Part shown: positions 1 through 10,030 of the stretch, one piece after another | How positions within the stretch are numbered: position 1 is the stretch's first letter | Layout: every line of letters begins with the position of its first letter | Notes under the pieces: generated by a model | The model's input: the letters and a program-made list of their open reading frames with translations, nothing else | Databases searched by the model: none | Told to the model about the DNA's origin: nothing | NCBI GenBank assembly: GCA_037042915.1 | Contig: CM073195.1 | Coordinates: forward strand, 620,001 to 684,000 | Reading direction: 5' to 3' | DNA length: 64,000 bases | Source: Auricularia sp. M13 | Taxonomy: Eukaryota > Basidiomycota > Agaricomycetes > Auriculariales > Auriculariaceae | Program-made: the position numbers and the translations under genes

Positions 1-914
1 GTCTCGGGGCGAGTCTTCTGTATGACTGTTAAAGAGTGCCGGGTTGATGGCGCGGAAGGCTTCTTGCTGATAGTTTTTAACGCGGCGCATTGTGCGGATG
101 TCGATAGCATCTTGCACCATGTAGAGAGCCTCGATCTTCTCAAGCACAGTGTGTATGTATAGATCGCGCTCCACGCGGTTCCTGGATTCGAGCACGGCCT
201 GTCGAACTTTAGCGATGCCGAGAGAAACTGCTGCATTTCATGATCAAGTCTCACCACTTCGCGCGAGACGCTGCGTTTCACGGTATCGGCCTCTTGTATT
301 AACTGCGTCAGTGTTGCCAGGGTGTTTCGGAGTGAAGCGTGGCTTTCGTCGTCCACAGCAAATAGAACGGCCTGACCTGGTTCAACGTGGATGAAGAAGC
401 TTCATGTCGTGCACTCACCCAATTCTCTATAGTGTCGTAGGGCATGCCACAGAGGGCGCGCGATATTGCCGTCCTACGCATGTCGAGAGCATTGCCTGCT
501 TTAAGCAAGGCAGAATGTGACTTGACAGCAGCAGCGTGAAGATCGTGCGTCGAGAGCGTAGAATCGGTGCGATGGGCTTCAATAAGGTTGTTGCTTATTG
601 CCGTTATGTCTTGTGCGCTAGACGCGGACCGTGGCTTGCGTGGTGCGTTCACATCACTTTCCGTTGCTGTGGAGTGTGGCTCGACGGCAGCCTAGCACGC
701 GATGTGATCAGGTGCTCGATAGCCAATGAAAACAAGGCTTCTGACAGACCACAGAGTCTTTTATCTTGCACAATGCAGCAGCCCACTTGTCGATTCGAGT
801 CTTGGGTTGCTTTGCTGCGTCCAGGTTGCGCGCCGCGGCAACGAGGCCCTGGAGGTGATGTTCAAAGACAGACCCTTGCGATGCAGGTGTTTCGTCTTCG
901 ATGTCGGAGCCCAT
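1..914 (-). CDS. Hypothetical coiled-coil protein, 3' end outside the window
   Basis: The gene reads leftward from an ATG at 914 and runs off the window at base 1, so the C-terminus is missing. Exon 1 (914-750) begins MGSDIEDETPASQG. An intron with a GTCTGT donor (749-692) leads in phase to exon 2 (691-419), and a second intron (418-372) joins ...TIENW to AVLFAVDDESH. Downstream the protein is rich in Leu, Gln, Glu and Arg with heptad-like spacing (RVERDLYIHTVLEKIEAL), which suggests a coiled coil. Near 208-218 the frame changes by one base between HEMQQFLS and GIAKVRQAV. Both sides look coding, so I suspect a missing base in the assembly rather than a dead gene. I do not recognise the family. 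The codon use and exon structure make me fairly sure it is a gene. Confidence 0.6.
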
Positions 915-1160
915 GGACGGCGGGACGAAAAAAAAGGAAGTGGAACAGAATTGTCGGAGTTTCGATGCGCGTCGTAGATCAGTACTCCGCCGCGCGTTAA
1001 GAGGAACGAGTGGGACAGTGCAAGTTTTAGTGTAATTATTTAGGTCGCAGGCCGGTGGGCCGTTTATTATACGGTACCAAGTTCTTATGCTAGGGCTTTC
1101 AAGTAAAATCCTATCTTATAAACTGAATATATATTGTAATAAGACACTAAGTGACCAGAT

Positions 1161-1246
1161 GACCCGTTAGTTCAGTGGTTAGAATGTGTGATTCCAGTCC
1201 AATCCGGATTTCCACAAGGTCGCAGGTTCAACTCCTGCACGGGTCA
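1161..1246 (+). tRNA. tRNA-Trp (CCA) with a short intron
   Basis: The seven-base acceptor strands GACCCGT (1161-1167) and ACGGGTC (1239-1245) pair fully, followed by discriminator A at 1246. The D arm contains GTTC/GAAT pairing around AGTGGTTA, which also forms a good A box. The T arm is GCAGG-TTCAACT-CCTGC and forms the B box. The anticodon CCA lies at 1194-1196 after TT, so the tRNA reads UGG (Trp). An intron of about 13 nt follows base 37 (from about 1198), the standard place in eukaryotic nuclear tRNAs. The anticodon stem TGTGA/CCACA has one A-C mismatch next to the loop. A T-run (TTTTAATTTT) just downstream can serve as the Pol III terminator. The mismatch leaves a little doubt about function. 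Confidence 0.85.
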
Positions 1247-1890
1247 TTGTTTTAATTTTGCAACTTTGACCCTGACCTGAGTAGTAATAGGAGTAGGAAA
1301 TTTATTGATTTTTTTTTTTGCCTTATCTAGTGTTGGCCAGAACGAGGCCATGGGTTGCAGACATCACACCTGTGCCAACTGGTTTGGTCTGGCTGCCACG
1401 ACAGCTTTACTCACGATTCAACAGTGATCAATCTCCTCGACTTCTTCAACTACCTGTCGCTAATTCATTTGACAGGATTGTCGTGGAACGTCGTGCGCGT
1501 GCACCTGCAACGGCGCTCCCAAGTTGAACCGGCAGACGAGTATGACGAGAACTATGAGAACGCGAGGGCTGCGGCGCTCAATGGTGGTGAAGATCTATTT
1601 TGCCACTCATATCGAAAAATAAAACGGAACTCTATTGTTAAAGCAGTGAACGTGCATCGATAATAGCGGGGAAACAGTCCGTCGTCTCGTTGACGGTGAT
1701 AAACGTAAAAGAATGGTTTGTAAAGCATGGAAGAGAATAAGGAAGGGTCATGCTGCAAAATCACATAGCGGGGGTCGTCTCGTAACGTGGATGTAAAAGA
1801 ATGGCTCGTCAAGCAGGAAAGAGAATGAGGGTCATGCTGCTGAATCGTGGTGAGGAATGATGTCATTAGAACGAGAAAGCGTCAGACGGG
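1247..1890. other. Intergenic stretch without a supported gene
   Basis: Short open frames occur on both strands between the tRNA and the 3' end of the recombinase gene. None shows a protein-like composition, and none joins across plausible introns. The only structure seen is the imperfect tandem duplication annotated separately. Confidence 0.5.
1680..1857. repeat. Imperfect tandem duplication, two units of about 90 bp
   Basis: Two neighbouring blocks both start with GTCGTCTCGT and share AACGT..ATGTAAAAGAATGG-type sequence, AAGCA/GGAA..GAGAATA/G and AGGGTCATGCTGC in the same order. The first runs about 1680-1771 and the second about 1772-1857. Small indels separate them, so the duplication is not recent. 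Neither unit is supported as coding. Confidence 0.7.
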
Positions 1891-4800
1891 CTACGGGGGA
1901 GGTAGATCGGAGGCCGACACGGCGGGTGCGGTGCGCGAACATTCTTCCTGTGCCGGGGCTTAGAAGGTACAGACAAAGGGAGTGCAGAGACGTACCCAGA
2001 ATCGATCACTACCCTCCAGGCTGCGCATCCATTGCCAGAATTGGGCAACAGTGGCTTCGGGATGTTCCTTCCGGTACCACAGGTGAACATCGTACCTTCG
2101 CGTGCCTAGTATCAACAAAGGCGCCGGCAAATAAACACATGGGAATGTACACACCTAGCTTGAGTGTAATGATCGGGATCTGTTGGTCGCCTTAACCATC
2201 CCTTAGGAATGACGCTTGGATAATAGACGTGCTTGCGAAGCCACTGTATCGCGTCTGCCTTGGCTCGGTCACTGTCGCTTTCCTCGTCGTCGGACATCGA
2301 ATCCACTTGAGAATGCAGCCACTGAGGATATGTCTAGTACGGAAGTTAGGAGTTCGTCCATTCCGACCATAGAAACCGAGACGACAGCACCTCGAAAAAT
2401 TGTTCCGTAGAAAATTTTTCGTCGACACCGTTCTCGCGAATCGAGACTCTGTTGCGCGTGGAACAGTCGGGCTTCGCCTGCATGTGGTCGCGGAGAAGCA
2501 CGACGGGACGGCGGGCGTGACACTTGAGGCACACGAACTCCGGCACGTTGGCATATTGTTGTCGCCGTCGTTTGGCATCCCTATGGCAGCTGGCTTTCGG
2601 CCGGCGGCGCTGCACAAGGCGATAGATCAGCAAATCGAAAGCGCAAGGATGGAACAGCATGCACCTTCTTGCTGCCAGATGCGATAGGTGTTCCAGGGAC
2701 AGCATCTGCATTATCAGCATCGTCGTTGTCGTTGTCGGCACGCCGACGTTTGCGTGGCATATGCGAGTCGGCCTCGCCGTCGTCCGCACCCCGTTTCTTG
2801 CCAGCAACTGACGGGGTGTTGACCTCTTTCTGGTTGCCGCCAACCGCAAAGGGGAACTCCGCCTGAGGGGCAGACGAGGTATAAGGAACGTGCGCTACAG
2901 CTTGCTGAACGGCTCCGAGAACGGGCAGCGCGTGAACAGAAACGAGGTGGTCCATGAGCTGGACCGGCTTGTGGAGCTCTTGCCCGCACGCTGGAACCGG
3001 ACAGGGCAGCAGATCGTTGTCGGGGTCGAGGTGCTTATAGTGAGCCGCAATGTGACGTCGGATATTAAAGGTGGTCAGGTGCCTTGAAGAGCAGTGTCAA
3101 TAAGAGAACGCGAGGCGAGGTTGTGGACGCGACACACTGAAACATCCGCTTGTGCACTGGAATGTCCCCGTCGACGTTGAACACGCACACCGGGCAGAAC
3201 CATGGGCGCTGAGTGATGTGGTGCTGCTCAGACCCGTGGAGAACCGGTCGTTGGTCCTTGACAATCTGGAACCGTCCGAGATAAAGAAGTCCGGCTTCGG
3301 TCGGGCGCGCAATCGGCGTGAATACAGCATCGGTCGATTCGGGGCGCGTTGCGGATGAAGCGAAAAGCTCGTCGTAATGTTGTTCGAGGTGCTGCTCCCA
3401 ATCGAGGAGCGTGCCGTCCGTGTCTTCGAACCTATGCGTCAGAACAAAGAATCAAGCTGTGTGAATAAACGTGACAGGACGGCCGGCATCAGATAGCACA
3501 CACCACAGCTGGCATAGGTAACAGTAGTCTACCCGTGGCTGCTTGGCAACGTTCATGCCATGTTCTTCGGCGACGTGGCATGCCCAGTCCGCGACGGTCC
3601 ACTCAGGTGCAAGACACCCGCAGATAGAACCCTCCACCTGCCATCTGCAAGCCTTGGTCGTAAAGTGCGTGCTGATGTGTTGAACGAAGTCGGTTCGGGT
3701 TTCAAAGACGACTCCGTCCCTGGTCTTGCGGCAATTGAGCATGGGGCATTCACAAGGAACGTACTCGTCGTCGAGCTGGGCCTGAAGCGCTGCTTTCTTA
3801 ACCCTGCGTGCGCACTGATGGACGTGCTTGCCACGGTGAGGCAGCGACCTGAAATGGCGACGATCGTCAATATCCATCGACATTTGACAATGAGACAAGA
3901 TGCTCACTTGAGGGCTATTTCGCACGGGGCGAAAGGGCAAATATCACTGGGCCCTGGTTCCTCGCCATCATAATACAGCTTCGGAGCGTTGTCATCGGGG
4001 ACAAGGAGCGACTCGATGACCTCGACAAACTGGTGGCTACGGAAATCGCCTTCACTTGTGATTATTGCGAAATATTCTTCCCATCGGTTGTCATAGGATA
4101 GCTCAAGGACGTCAGACAAGGCCTGCGGGGGAGGCTTGCCCTTCCAGAGCTGCCCGGAACCACCTCGGAATGCGTCGGGGATGCTGATGGTGGACTGGAG
4201 CCCACTCGCCTCCAACTGAAAGATGAAAGATATGCGGGTTAAGGGCTGTATCACATGGGCAGGCAGTGGGACACACCTCCGACGGTGCTCGGCGACCGTT
4301 CGTGACATCGTCAAAGGCTTCCTGGCGTGCCTCCTTGACGGTCGCAGCCAACTCGGCCCGGAACAGACCCTGCCTCCGTTTTCTGTGCTTATTAGCCACT
4401 GCGAGCGCAGCCTTGCGCTTTGCTGTCAGCTCTTCCCGCCGAGAGACTGCGTTGTCTGCAGCTTGTGCGTCGTCGTCGTCGTTGTCCGACGATTGCGCAA
4501 GTCGCGAAAGCTCTTTCTGACATTCGTCGGCCTCCTCGAGAGCCTGAGTATGAATGAGCCCTCTGACGAACAACAGAAAGCACGAGAAACACACTTCCTG
4601 GCGAGCTGCATCGCATTCCTTGAGCTCGGGATCTTGCGCGATCTCCAGGCGCTGCTTTGCAGTGAGGACGCGAGGCGCGTTTCGAAGGACGACGCGCGAC
4701 ATGCTCTCCACTTTCTGTGAGTGAAAGAAAAAAAAAAAATTAACTGTCAGCAAGAGCGTGCCACTCTGCGGGAGGGGGAAAAAAAGGCGATGCATACACC

Positions 4801-6246
4801 AGTAAGGGCGGCACGAAGGGCCGATTGTGCACGACCAGCATGGAGGGCTCCGATGTCGACGTGGGAAGTACGGGACTGATAGTTGACACGAAATTGCCGG
4901 CTCTCTATGGTGTGCCCCATGAGCAGCTCTCGTTCGCGGTCGTCAATTTCGTGCGCGAAAATGTTCGCTGCATTGCGCCGCAGACTATAGGGCGTGATGG
5001 AGTCTTGTCAATGATGTCAGCCACATGGAAGAATACGCAGGACGGCGGTGAATGACATACGTTCCAGACCAGCCTCCTGGGACAGCGTGTGCATGTGGTG
5101 CCGTACAGCGTTGCATGTGAGAGCGCGCTGTTCACAGACCTGCCAGCCGCGTTCCTGCGAGAAGACCTCGTCACGCATAATGGGCCTCGACTCCCACTCT
5201 GGAGACCAGGCGAGACGGCGAAGATGGGTTGTCGAGCATTTCGACAGGTCAAGGGCTTCCTCGATGGTCTGAACATCAGCGAAAGCGCCGTCGTCGAGTG
5301 CGAGAGCCATAAGCAAGTGAACGGGGCAGAAGAGGCGCTCCTGATCGGGCTCGGGGTAGATGAAGATGGTCTTAAAGCAGCTGTCCTCAAAACGCATCCC
5401 CTTCAGAAGGTTGAGCGTGATGCGCACGACGGGGATCCCAGGACCGTCGAGGTCCTCCGGGTCCTGCATGATAAAGACTTCACAGTCACGGTAGAGCAAG
5501 GCCTGATTGGAGCCAGCGTGGGACGAGGACTCCCATATGGCGCCAGGCCGTTCGGACGATATTGCGGCGAGAAGGATGCCAAACGCGAGTTGCATACGCA
5601 TCCTAGTCGACCTGATTCCAAGCGAAACCCAGATTTCGATGAGCAGGTAGAGCAGGTCCTCACGCGTTGCAATATACTTTGGGAACATTGCAGTTGTCGG
5701 CTTGCCAGTAGCGAGCAGTTCGTCGGAGGCGGCATACCGACGCGCGTCCGCATAATCTTCGCGACTGACGACGAACCCGAGACGGTTGAGGGCCTCGATT
5801 ATCGTCGCAAGGTACGACTTCAACGTGCGGATGCTAATCATCGGCGCTCGCAACTTCTCGTTGACTGTGATGGGAGGGCCGATCAGGCCCTCGCCAGAGT
5901 GTAGCAGCCAGAGTATGAAGAATTTTAGGTGAGCTGCGAACAACGTTAGATACTTGTGGTTGGAAGCGCCGCAGGAGGGGGGGGGGTAGGTGGACGTACT
6001 TTTGTCAGGAGCCGCGGTTCCCTTCTCCAGCGTTGGCCATGTGTCTGGCTTCGGGTGCTGCTCGCCAGCGAGGCGAAATCTCGCGACGATACGGTCGTAA
6101 GCTTCCATGCGCTTCGGGCTGACTTTCTTGAAGGACCGTTCCCCGAAGGCGTCGACGGCCTCCGCGAGGGCCGCCTTCGCGTCGGCGTTGTCATAGACTA
6201 GGCCAAACGCTTCGACAGGCCCGTACCTCTTGAGGCGGAGTGGCAT
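1891..6246 (-). CDS. DUF3435-type tyrosine recombinase with C-terminal zinc fingers (Starship captain superfamily)
   Basis: Thirteen exons read leftward and join in frame: 6246-6000, 5933-5061, 5003-4798, 4714-4595, 4543-4277, 4215-3908, 3848-3504, 3431-3138, 3082-2665, 2609-2391, 2321-2155, 2095-1996, 1947-1891. They give about 1206 aa with no frame break. The DUF3435 signature is clear: SSERPGAIWES with the first catalytic Arg near residue 210; GSNQALLYRDCEV; FCPVHLLMALALDDGAF; YSLRRNAANIF with the second Arg near 381; LMGHTIES with His near 404; and FRVNYQS with the nucleophile Tyr near 415. Residues about 680-1080 hold several C2H2-like fingers (CECPMLNC..H..H, YCYLCQLW..H..H, FCPVCVF..H..H, CPVPACGQ..H..H, CLKCHA..H) and a basic RKRRR stretch. 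By family knowledge it would be a nuclear site-specific integrase of a large mobile element. An upstream in-frame ATG at 6324 would add 26 residues; I prefer 6246. Confidence 0.85.
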
Positions 6247-7112
6247 AGTGGCAGGGCGGGCGCCCGTACGCGGCGGTCTTGGTGGACAGACAACAGACGG
6301 ACACGGACGCCCGTGGGAGAGCACGCGTGAGAGGGACGGCGAGAGGGCGAAGAGCGACCAGAGCAGGTGACTATAAGAATATAGGAAAACGGAGATTAAG
6401 GAGGGCGATTAGTAGGAGGAGGTATAGAGGGGAGAGCAAGCTTGCCCTGCGGACCTCAAATTGCAGAGCGCAAGCCCGGTTTTTGAAGGATATGCGTCGG
6501 CATTAAGCGTGTCATGTGGCGCAGAAAGGATTGGCGGTGGCAAGGACCAGCCAGCGAGCGAAGCAGAATGACGAAGTATAGCCCTGAGCGTATGAGCAAC
6601 CTCTGAGGGGCATATTTTGAGCGCCGGGTGTGCGCCATAGTAGCGTCTGGAGACGGTCGAGGTCGGAGTTTTCACGAGACGTGTTATGCAGCTTTTGATG
6701 CCGACTCTCACTCCCACGCTCCCACGATTAAGTACGGGCATGCTCGATGCCGTGGGACAGTGTGTGTGTGTGTGTGTGCCAGCATAATAGTTGTGATGCG
6801 AGTTTTTGCCAGACCATGGAATTGAATATCGAGGAACAAACTCGTAACCCCCGCCAACCTCGCAGCCAAATGTACTGGGATCAATGTCCTGCGCAGCTGG
6901 CGACGTCGAGCTTCGTGATCGTATGAATGGGAATAACTATCGGAGCGTTACGGTATGTATTATTTGATAGCATACAATCAATCACGATTTTGGAACATGT
7001 CTATCTACTTGTCAGTTGACGGAGCTTGCTGCGAGCTATACACCGTCTTAGTTAGTCCTTGGAATTGCGAGTACTTCCCGTCAAGTTCTTACTCTTCCAG
7101 GCGTATAGTAGT
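6247..7112. other. Non-coding stretch upstream of the recombinase gene
   Basis: This 0.87-kb gap between the recombinase start and the 3' end of the next gene shows no coherent exon set. It contains a short GT microsatellite at about 6761-6777. If the recombinase gene marks one end of a mobile element, the boundary could lie here, but I saw no terminal repeat or target duplication that I can defend. Confidence 0.4.
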
Positions 7113-7608
7113 TTACCAGTAGTCTTCGTTCAATCTGCCGACCGCTGTGGCGTCCATGAGATGTTGCAGGAGCACAAGCGACATAGTACATACCACGAAC
7201 CGCTGCGGTTTCGACATCTCTGCCGAACGCACCGACGAGCTCCATACCGGCATGTCTCCCATGATCGGTGGCTAGTTCACGAGCTGCAAGGAAAAAATGA
7301 TGCGTGCGAGGGATGAGCTCGTCGTCTTGCAGTGTTTGAGCGCGAGATCGAAATGTTAATGTTGCCCGCGACAGCTTGGTGTGGCGGACATGTCGCAGAA
7401 ACGGAAGCACGTGATCTAAGAGGGTATCGAGGTTCCAAAAATAAGCTGTTTCTGCCTGAGGCAGTTTGGAGGCCATATAAGTCTCGTAGTGGACCATCAT
7501 GGCGTGCACCAAGTTGATCTCATGACGGCTTGCAGTCCTGCCTTAGCAACATGCGCAAAGCTGGCCCCAGAAGGCCGTTCCGTACCTGCGGTCGTCGGGA
7601 TGCGTCAT
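7113..7608 (-). CDS. Hypothetical protein, 132 aa
   Basis: Three exons fit together: 7608-7586 (ATG ACG CAT...), 7537-7194 and 7144-7113. They have GTACGG and GTATGT donors, and the protein ends NEDYW before TAA. It starts MTHPDDRRTASRHEINLVHA and continues with a compact, mostly helical-looking sequence (MASKLPQAETAYFWNLDTLL, HVLPFLRHVRHTKLSR). I see no signal peptide, membrane segment or catalytic motif. I do not recognise the family. It lies 866 bp upstream of the recombinase gene in the same orientation, so it may be accessory. The consistent frame across two introns supports a real gene. Confidence 0.55.
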
Positions 7609-8006
7609 GGTTGCGGGTAGCGTCGAGCTTGCGGGGTTTCAAAATGTTAGTTTGAATGACGGTCTGCATATACGCAGCTGGACCTCTTGCTGCATGGCAG
7701 GGCTATGTTGTTCTCTTGTCGAAGATTTGAGCAGGCCAAGGTGGATGGGTAGGTTGATACAATACGTGACAATGGATGACTTTTGACATCTGGCTGAATG
7801 TATGCAAGCCTTATGTAGAGCACTAGCCCACGGACGCGGTGTAAAAAGAACCAGCAATCATCAATTGACGACATGTTTCCCTTGCAGCGTGGTCGTCGTC
7901 GTCGTCGTCGTATCACAGGCTGCTCACGGTGCGAAAGACCGCTCGTCGTCGCAGGCGAGCATGACAGCACAGCCACACCCCGGTTGTCCTCCTCCTACCT
8001 GTACCT

Positions 8007-8864
8007 ATGGGCGATAACCCGTCTTCCGACGACTGGTGGCCTTTCTGTAGCGACGAGCTGGATCCTGAATTTCTGAATACTGTCGACCCCATTGTGGCAC
8101 CCGTGCAGCAAACCGATGGCGATGACGACGACGATGGCTTCGACCACGAATATACGTCCTTCGACCCAGATATGCTAGATGCGTTGGACCCCCAGACCGC
8201 AGAGAGCGGCTCTGGCGCTGCAGATGATGTAGATGCCGACGCAGCTCCAAGCCCGCTGCCTGTGCTCGCCGTCGCCGACGCTGGCGTAGCAAACGGCGTC
8301 TCGCAGCCGCTCGACGTCGCCGACGCTGGCGTAGCAAACGGCGTCTCGCAGCCGCTCGACGTCCCACTCTCTCTGTTTTTTGAGAATTATAGCTTCTACC
8401 TCCATGGCAACCTCAAATTGCCTGCTCGTGTCCGCGATATAATTCGTACCGCTGGAGGCGTGCTTGTGTCCGTCATCTTTTGCGACCCAGGACATACGTT
8501 TCTGACTACGCTCAGTGAATGCAAGGCTGCCAATTATATTATTTGTCGCGAAACTACGTCCATCGCCGTGTTCTTGGCCGACAAGGGCAAGACAAAGATT
8601 ACGCGCCAAGGTACGCTCCGCGGCGATTTCTGGTGTGCGCGCGCGGGCTAAATTCACCACCGCGGCTTATTATTAGCTGCCTGGGTGCATGAGGAGTGGA
8701 TTCATGCGTGCCAAACTGCCGGGAGAAAGCTATCTGCTGCACCTTGGTCGCTCCAGCGTTCCATTGCGGGCCGACTAGGTGCCGTCCTGACCCCGCCAGC
8801 TTATGAACGTACAGCATATGCTTCTTTGTCTTCTGCTACTGAACCGCTTGGACGTGTAGAATAG
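8007..8864 (+). CDS. BRCT-like domain protein with duplicated 15-aa linker
   Basis: Two exons, 8007-8610 and 8677-8864, join through a 66-nt GTACGC...TTATTAG intron to give 263 aa. Residues 1-90 are acidic and low in complexity (DDDDD run). Residues about 89-118 consist of two identical 15-residue blocks (VADAGVANGVSQPLD). From about 120 to 215 the pattern LFFENYSFYLHGNL..RTAGGVLVSVIFC..D..HTFL..A..YIICRE..AAWVHEEWIHACQTAGRKL matches a BRCT fold: a Gly-Gly turn, then a late Trp-Ile-x-x-Cys helix. BRCT domains bind phosphopeptides or DNA ends in nuclear repair and checkpoint proteins. The exact partner cannot be named. A tail of about 45 residues follows. Confident as a gene, moderately confident on the domain. 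Confidence 0.7.
8271..8360 (+). repeat. Perfect 45-bp tandem repeat inside the BRCT-like gene
   Basis: Bases 8271-8315 and 8316-8360 are identical over all 45 positions and encode the same 15 residues twice. No silent difference has accumulated, so the duplication is recent or kept uniform by slippage or conversion. The frame is preserved. Confidence 0.95.
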
Positions 8865-9076
8865 TCGATTGTGTTAAAAAGAAAACCCGTAGGGTTAGTG
8901 CGATGAAATGAAAAAACATCGATTTATTTGGGAAAAAAAGAAAATGACTTGCGACTGAGATAGTCGGGAAGCGTCCCGAGTATGACGTCAACGAGCAAGC
9001 GCGCGTTCAGACTACATTGGGGACACGAGAGAGTTGGACGGCTGCGAGCGGCCGTGGTGCTGGGCCTAGCCGCGGG

Positions 9077-9843
9077 CTCCTAACTTCTGCATGCAGAAGT
9101 CAGGCGAGGACGGAGACGAGTGTGCGAGCGACGACGCAGTTCCGAGTTGCCGGGTCGGGCATGCCAGAGCTGGCCCCGAGCGTTCGGTTCCCCTTGTCAA
9201 TTTCCCCCTTGAAGTCAGTCCTGGGGAAGGATGTTTTCCGGGGGCCACGACGCGAGTGTTGGCGGCAAGGCTAGGCAAATTGACGTGTGAGCAGCACGCC
9301 CGCGTGCGGATGGCAAAACCAGCCGGGCTATACGTACAGAACTGGCGCGCAGCGTGTCGAGCACTGCGCCTTGGGCGTCGGCTGTGGCACCTCTTTGCAA
9401 GCCATGTTGCGTCCGAGGCGAGGGCGCTCGCTAGTGAGCGAGCGCTGGGGCTGTGTCCGCGCGCGCGCGACGCCGTCAGCGGGGAGGAGGACCGTCACAA
9501 ACACCACGAGTGGCTTGTGGGTGTCGCCCCTAACTTCTGCATGCAGTAGTCAGGGGCAGACGCCACGGACGACGACGGTGACAGCAGCAGAATCGACGCC
9601 GCATCCACGACGCCGCATCCGCGACCCAAGCCGCCAAAGGACGACGTCACCATCCTGCTGCTGCTGCCTGCCGCACCCAGCCAAGCAGCTGCAACCTGAC
9701 CGACGGTCATGGTGCGTCGCTACGAGGCGCCAGTGCGGAGTGTACGCTGCCTCTCCCGGAGGCCGAGGCGGTGGATTGGGCTGGCGAGCGGGAAAGACGG
9801 CCGTGCGGGCGGGCCCCTAACTTCTGCATGCAGAAGTCAGGGG
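9077..9843. repeat. Three dispersed copies of a 30-bp near-palindrome
   Basis: Copies lie at 9077-9106, 9527-9556 and 9814-9843, with centres 450 and 287 bp apart. The core ACTTCTGCATGCAGAAGT is a perfect 18-bp inverted repeat, extended in copy 3 to CCCCT...AGGGG with one A/C mismatch. Copy 2 carries one change (CAGTAGT) and copy 1 differs at the outer bases. Copies 1 and 3 are also followed by similar GAGGACGG(A/G)GACGAG sequence, so each core sits in a slightly larger repeated unit. Function is unknown. A dimeric protein-binding site or the tip of a small repeat family is possible. Confidence 0.85.
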
Positions 9844-9938
9844 AGGACGGGGACGAGAGCTGGGGCGGGTGCCGTGTGCGTGCAAGGAGGACGACGGCGA
9901 TGTCCGAGTCGGAAAGGTCCGTGTCTGGCCTTTAACGC

Positions 9939-10000
9939 CCTCGCTTCCTCTCTCAATCACTAGTCCTGCGCCTCGCTTCCTCTCTCAGTCCCTAGTCCAG
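9939..10000. repeat. 32-bp direct tandem duplication
   Basis: Two units starting CCTCGCTTCCTCTCTCA, at 9939-9970 and from 9971, share all but a few of the next bases (ATCACTAGTCC versus GTCCCTAGTCC). It lies directly beside the tRNA-like array. No coding meaning is visible. Confidence 0.8.
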
Positions 10001-10030
10001 TGGAAGGATGTTTCCCAGATGTTCCAGAAC

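Larger units (their letters stand above)
8865..10030. other. Gene-poor GC-rich stretch with short repeats
   Basis: Open frames on both strands overlap each other, are rich in Arg, Ala, Gly and Ser, and change character without splice support, so I call no gene here. The stretch instead holds three near-palindromes and a 32-bp direct duplication, annotated separately. An unrecognised non-coding RNA or a decayed repeat cannot be excluded. Confidence 0.45.

Noticed and set aside
6761-6777. GT dinucleotide run as a regulatory element
   Set aside because: A short simple-sequence repeat with no further evidence of function.
9017-9963. Protein-coding gene with repeated LTSACRSQ motif
   Set aside because: The repeated peptide is just the translation of the palindromic DNA repeat. 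Surrounding frames do not splice together and are low in complexity.
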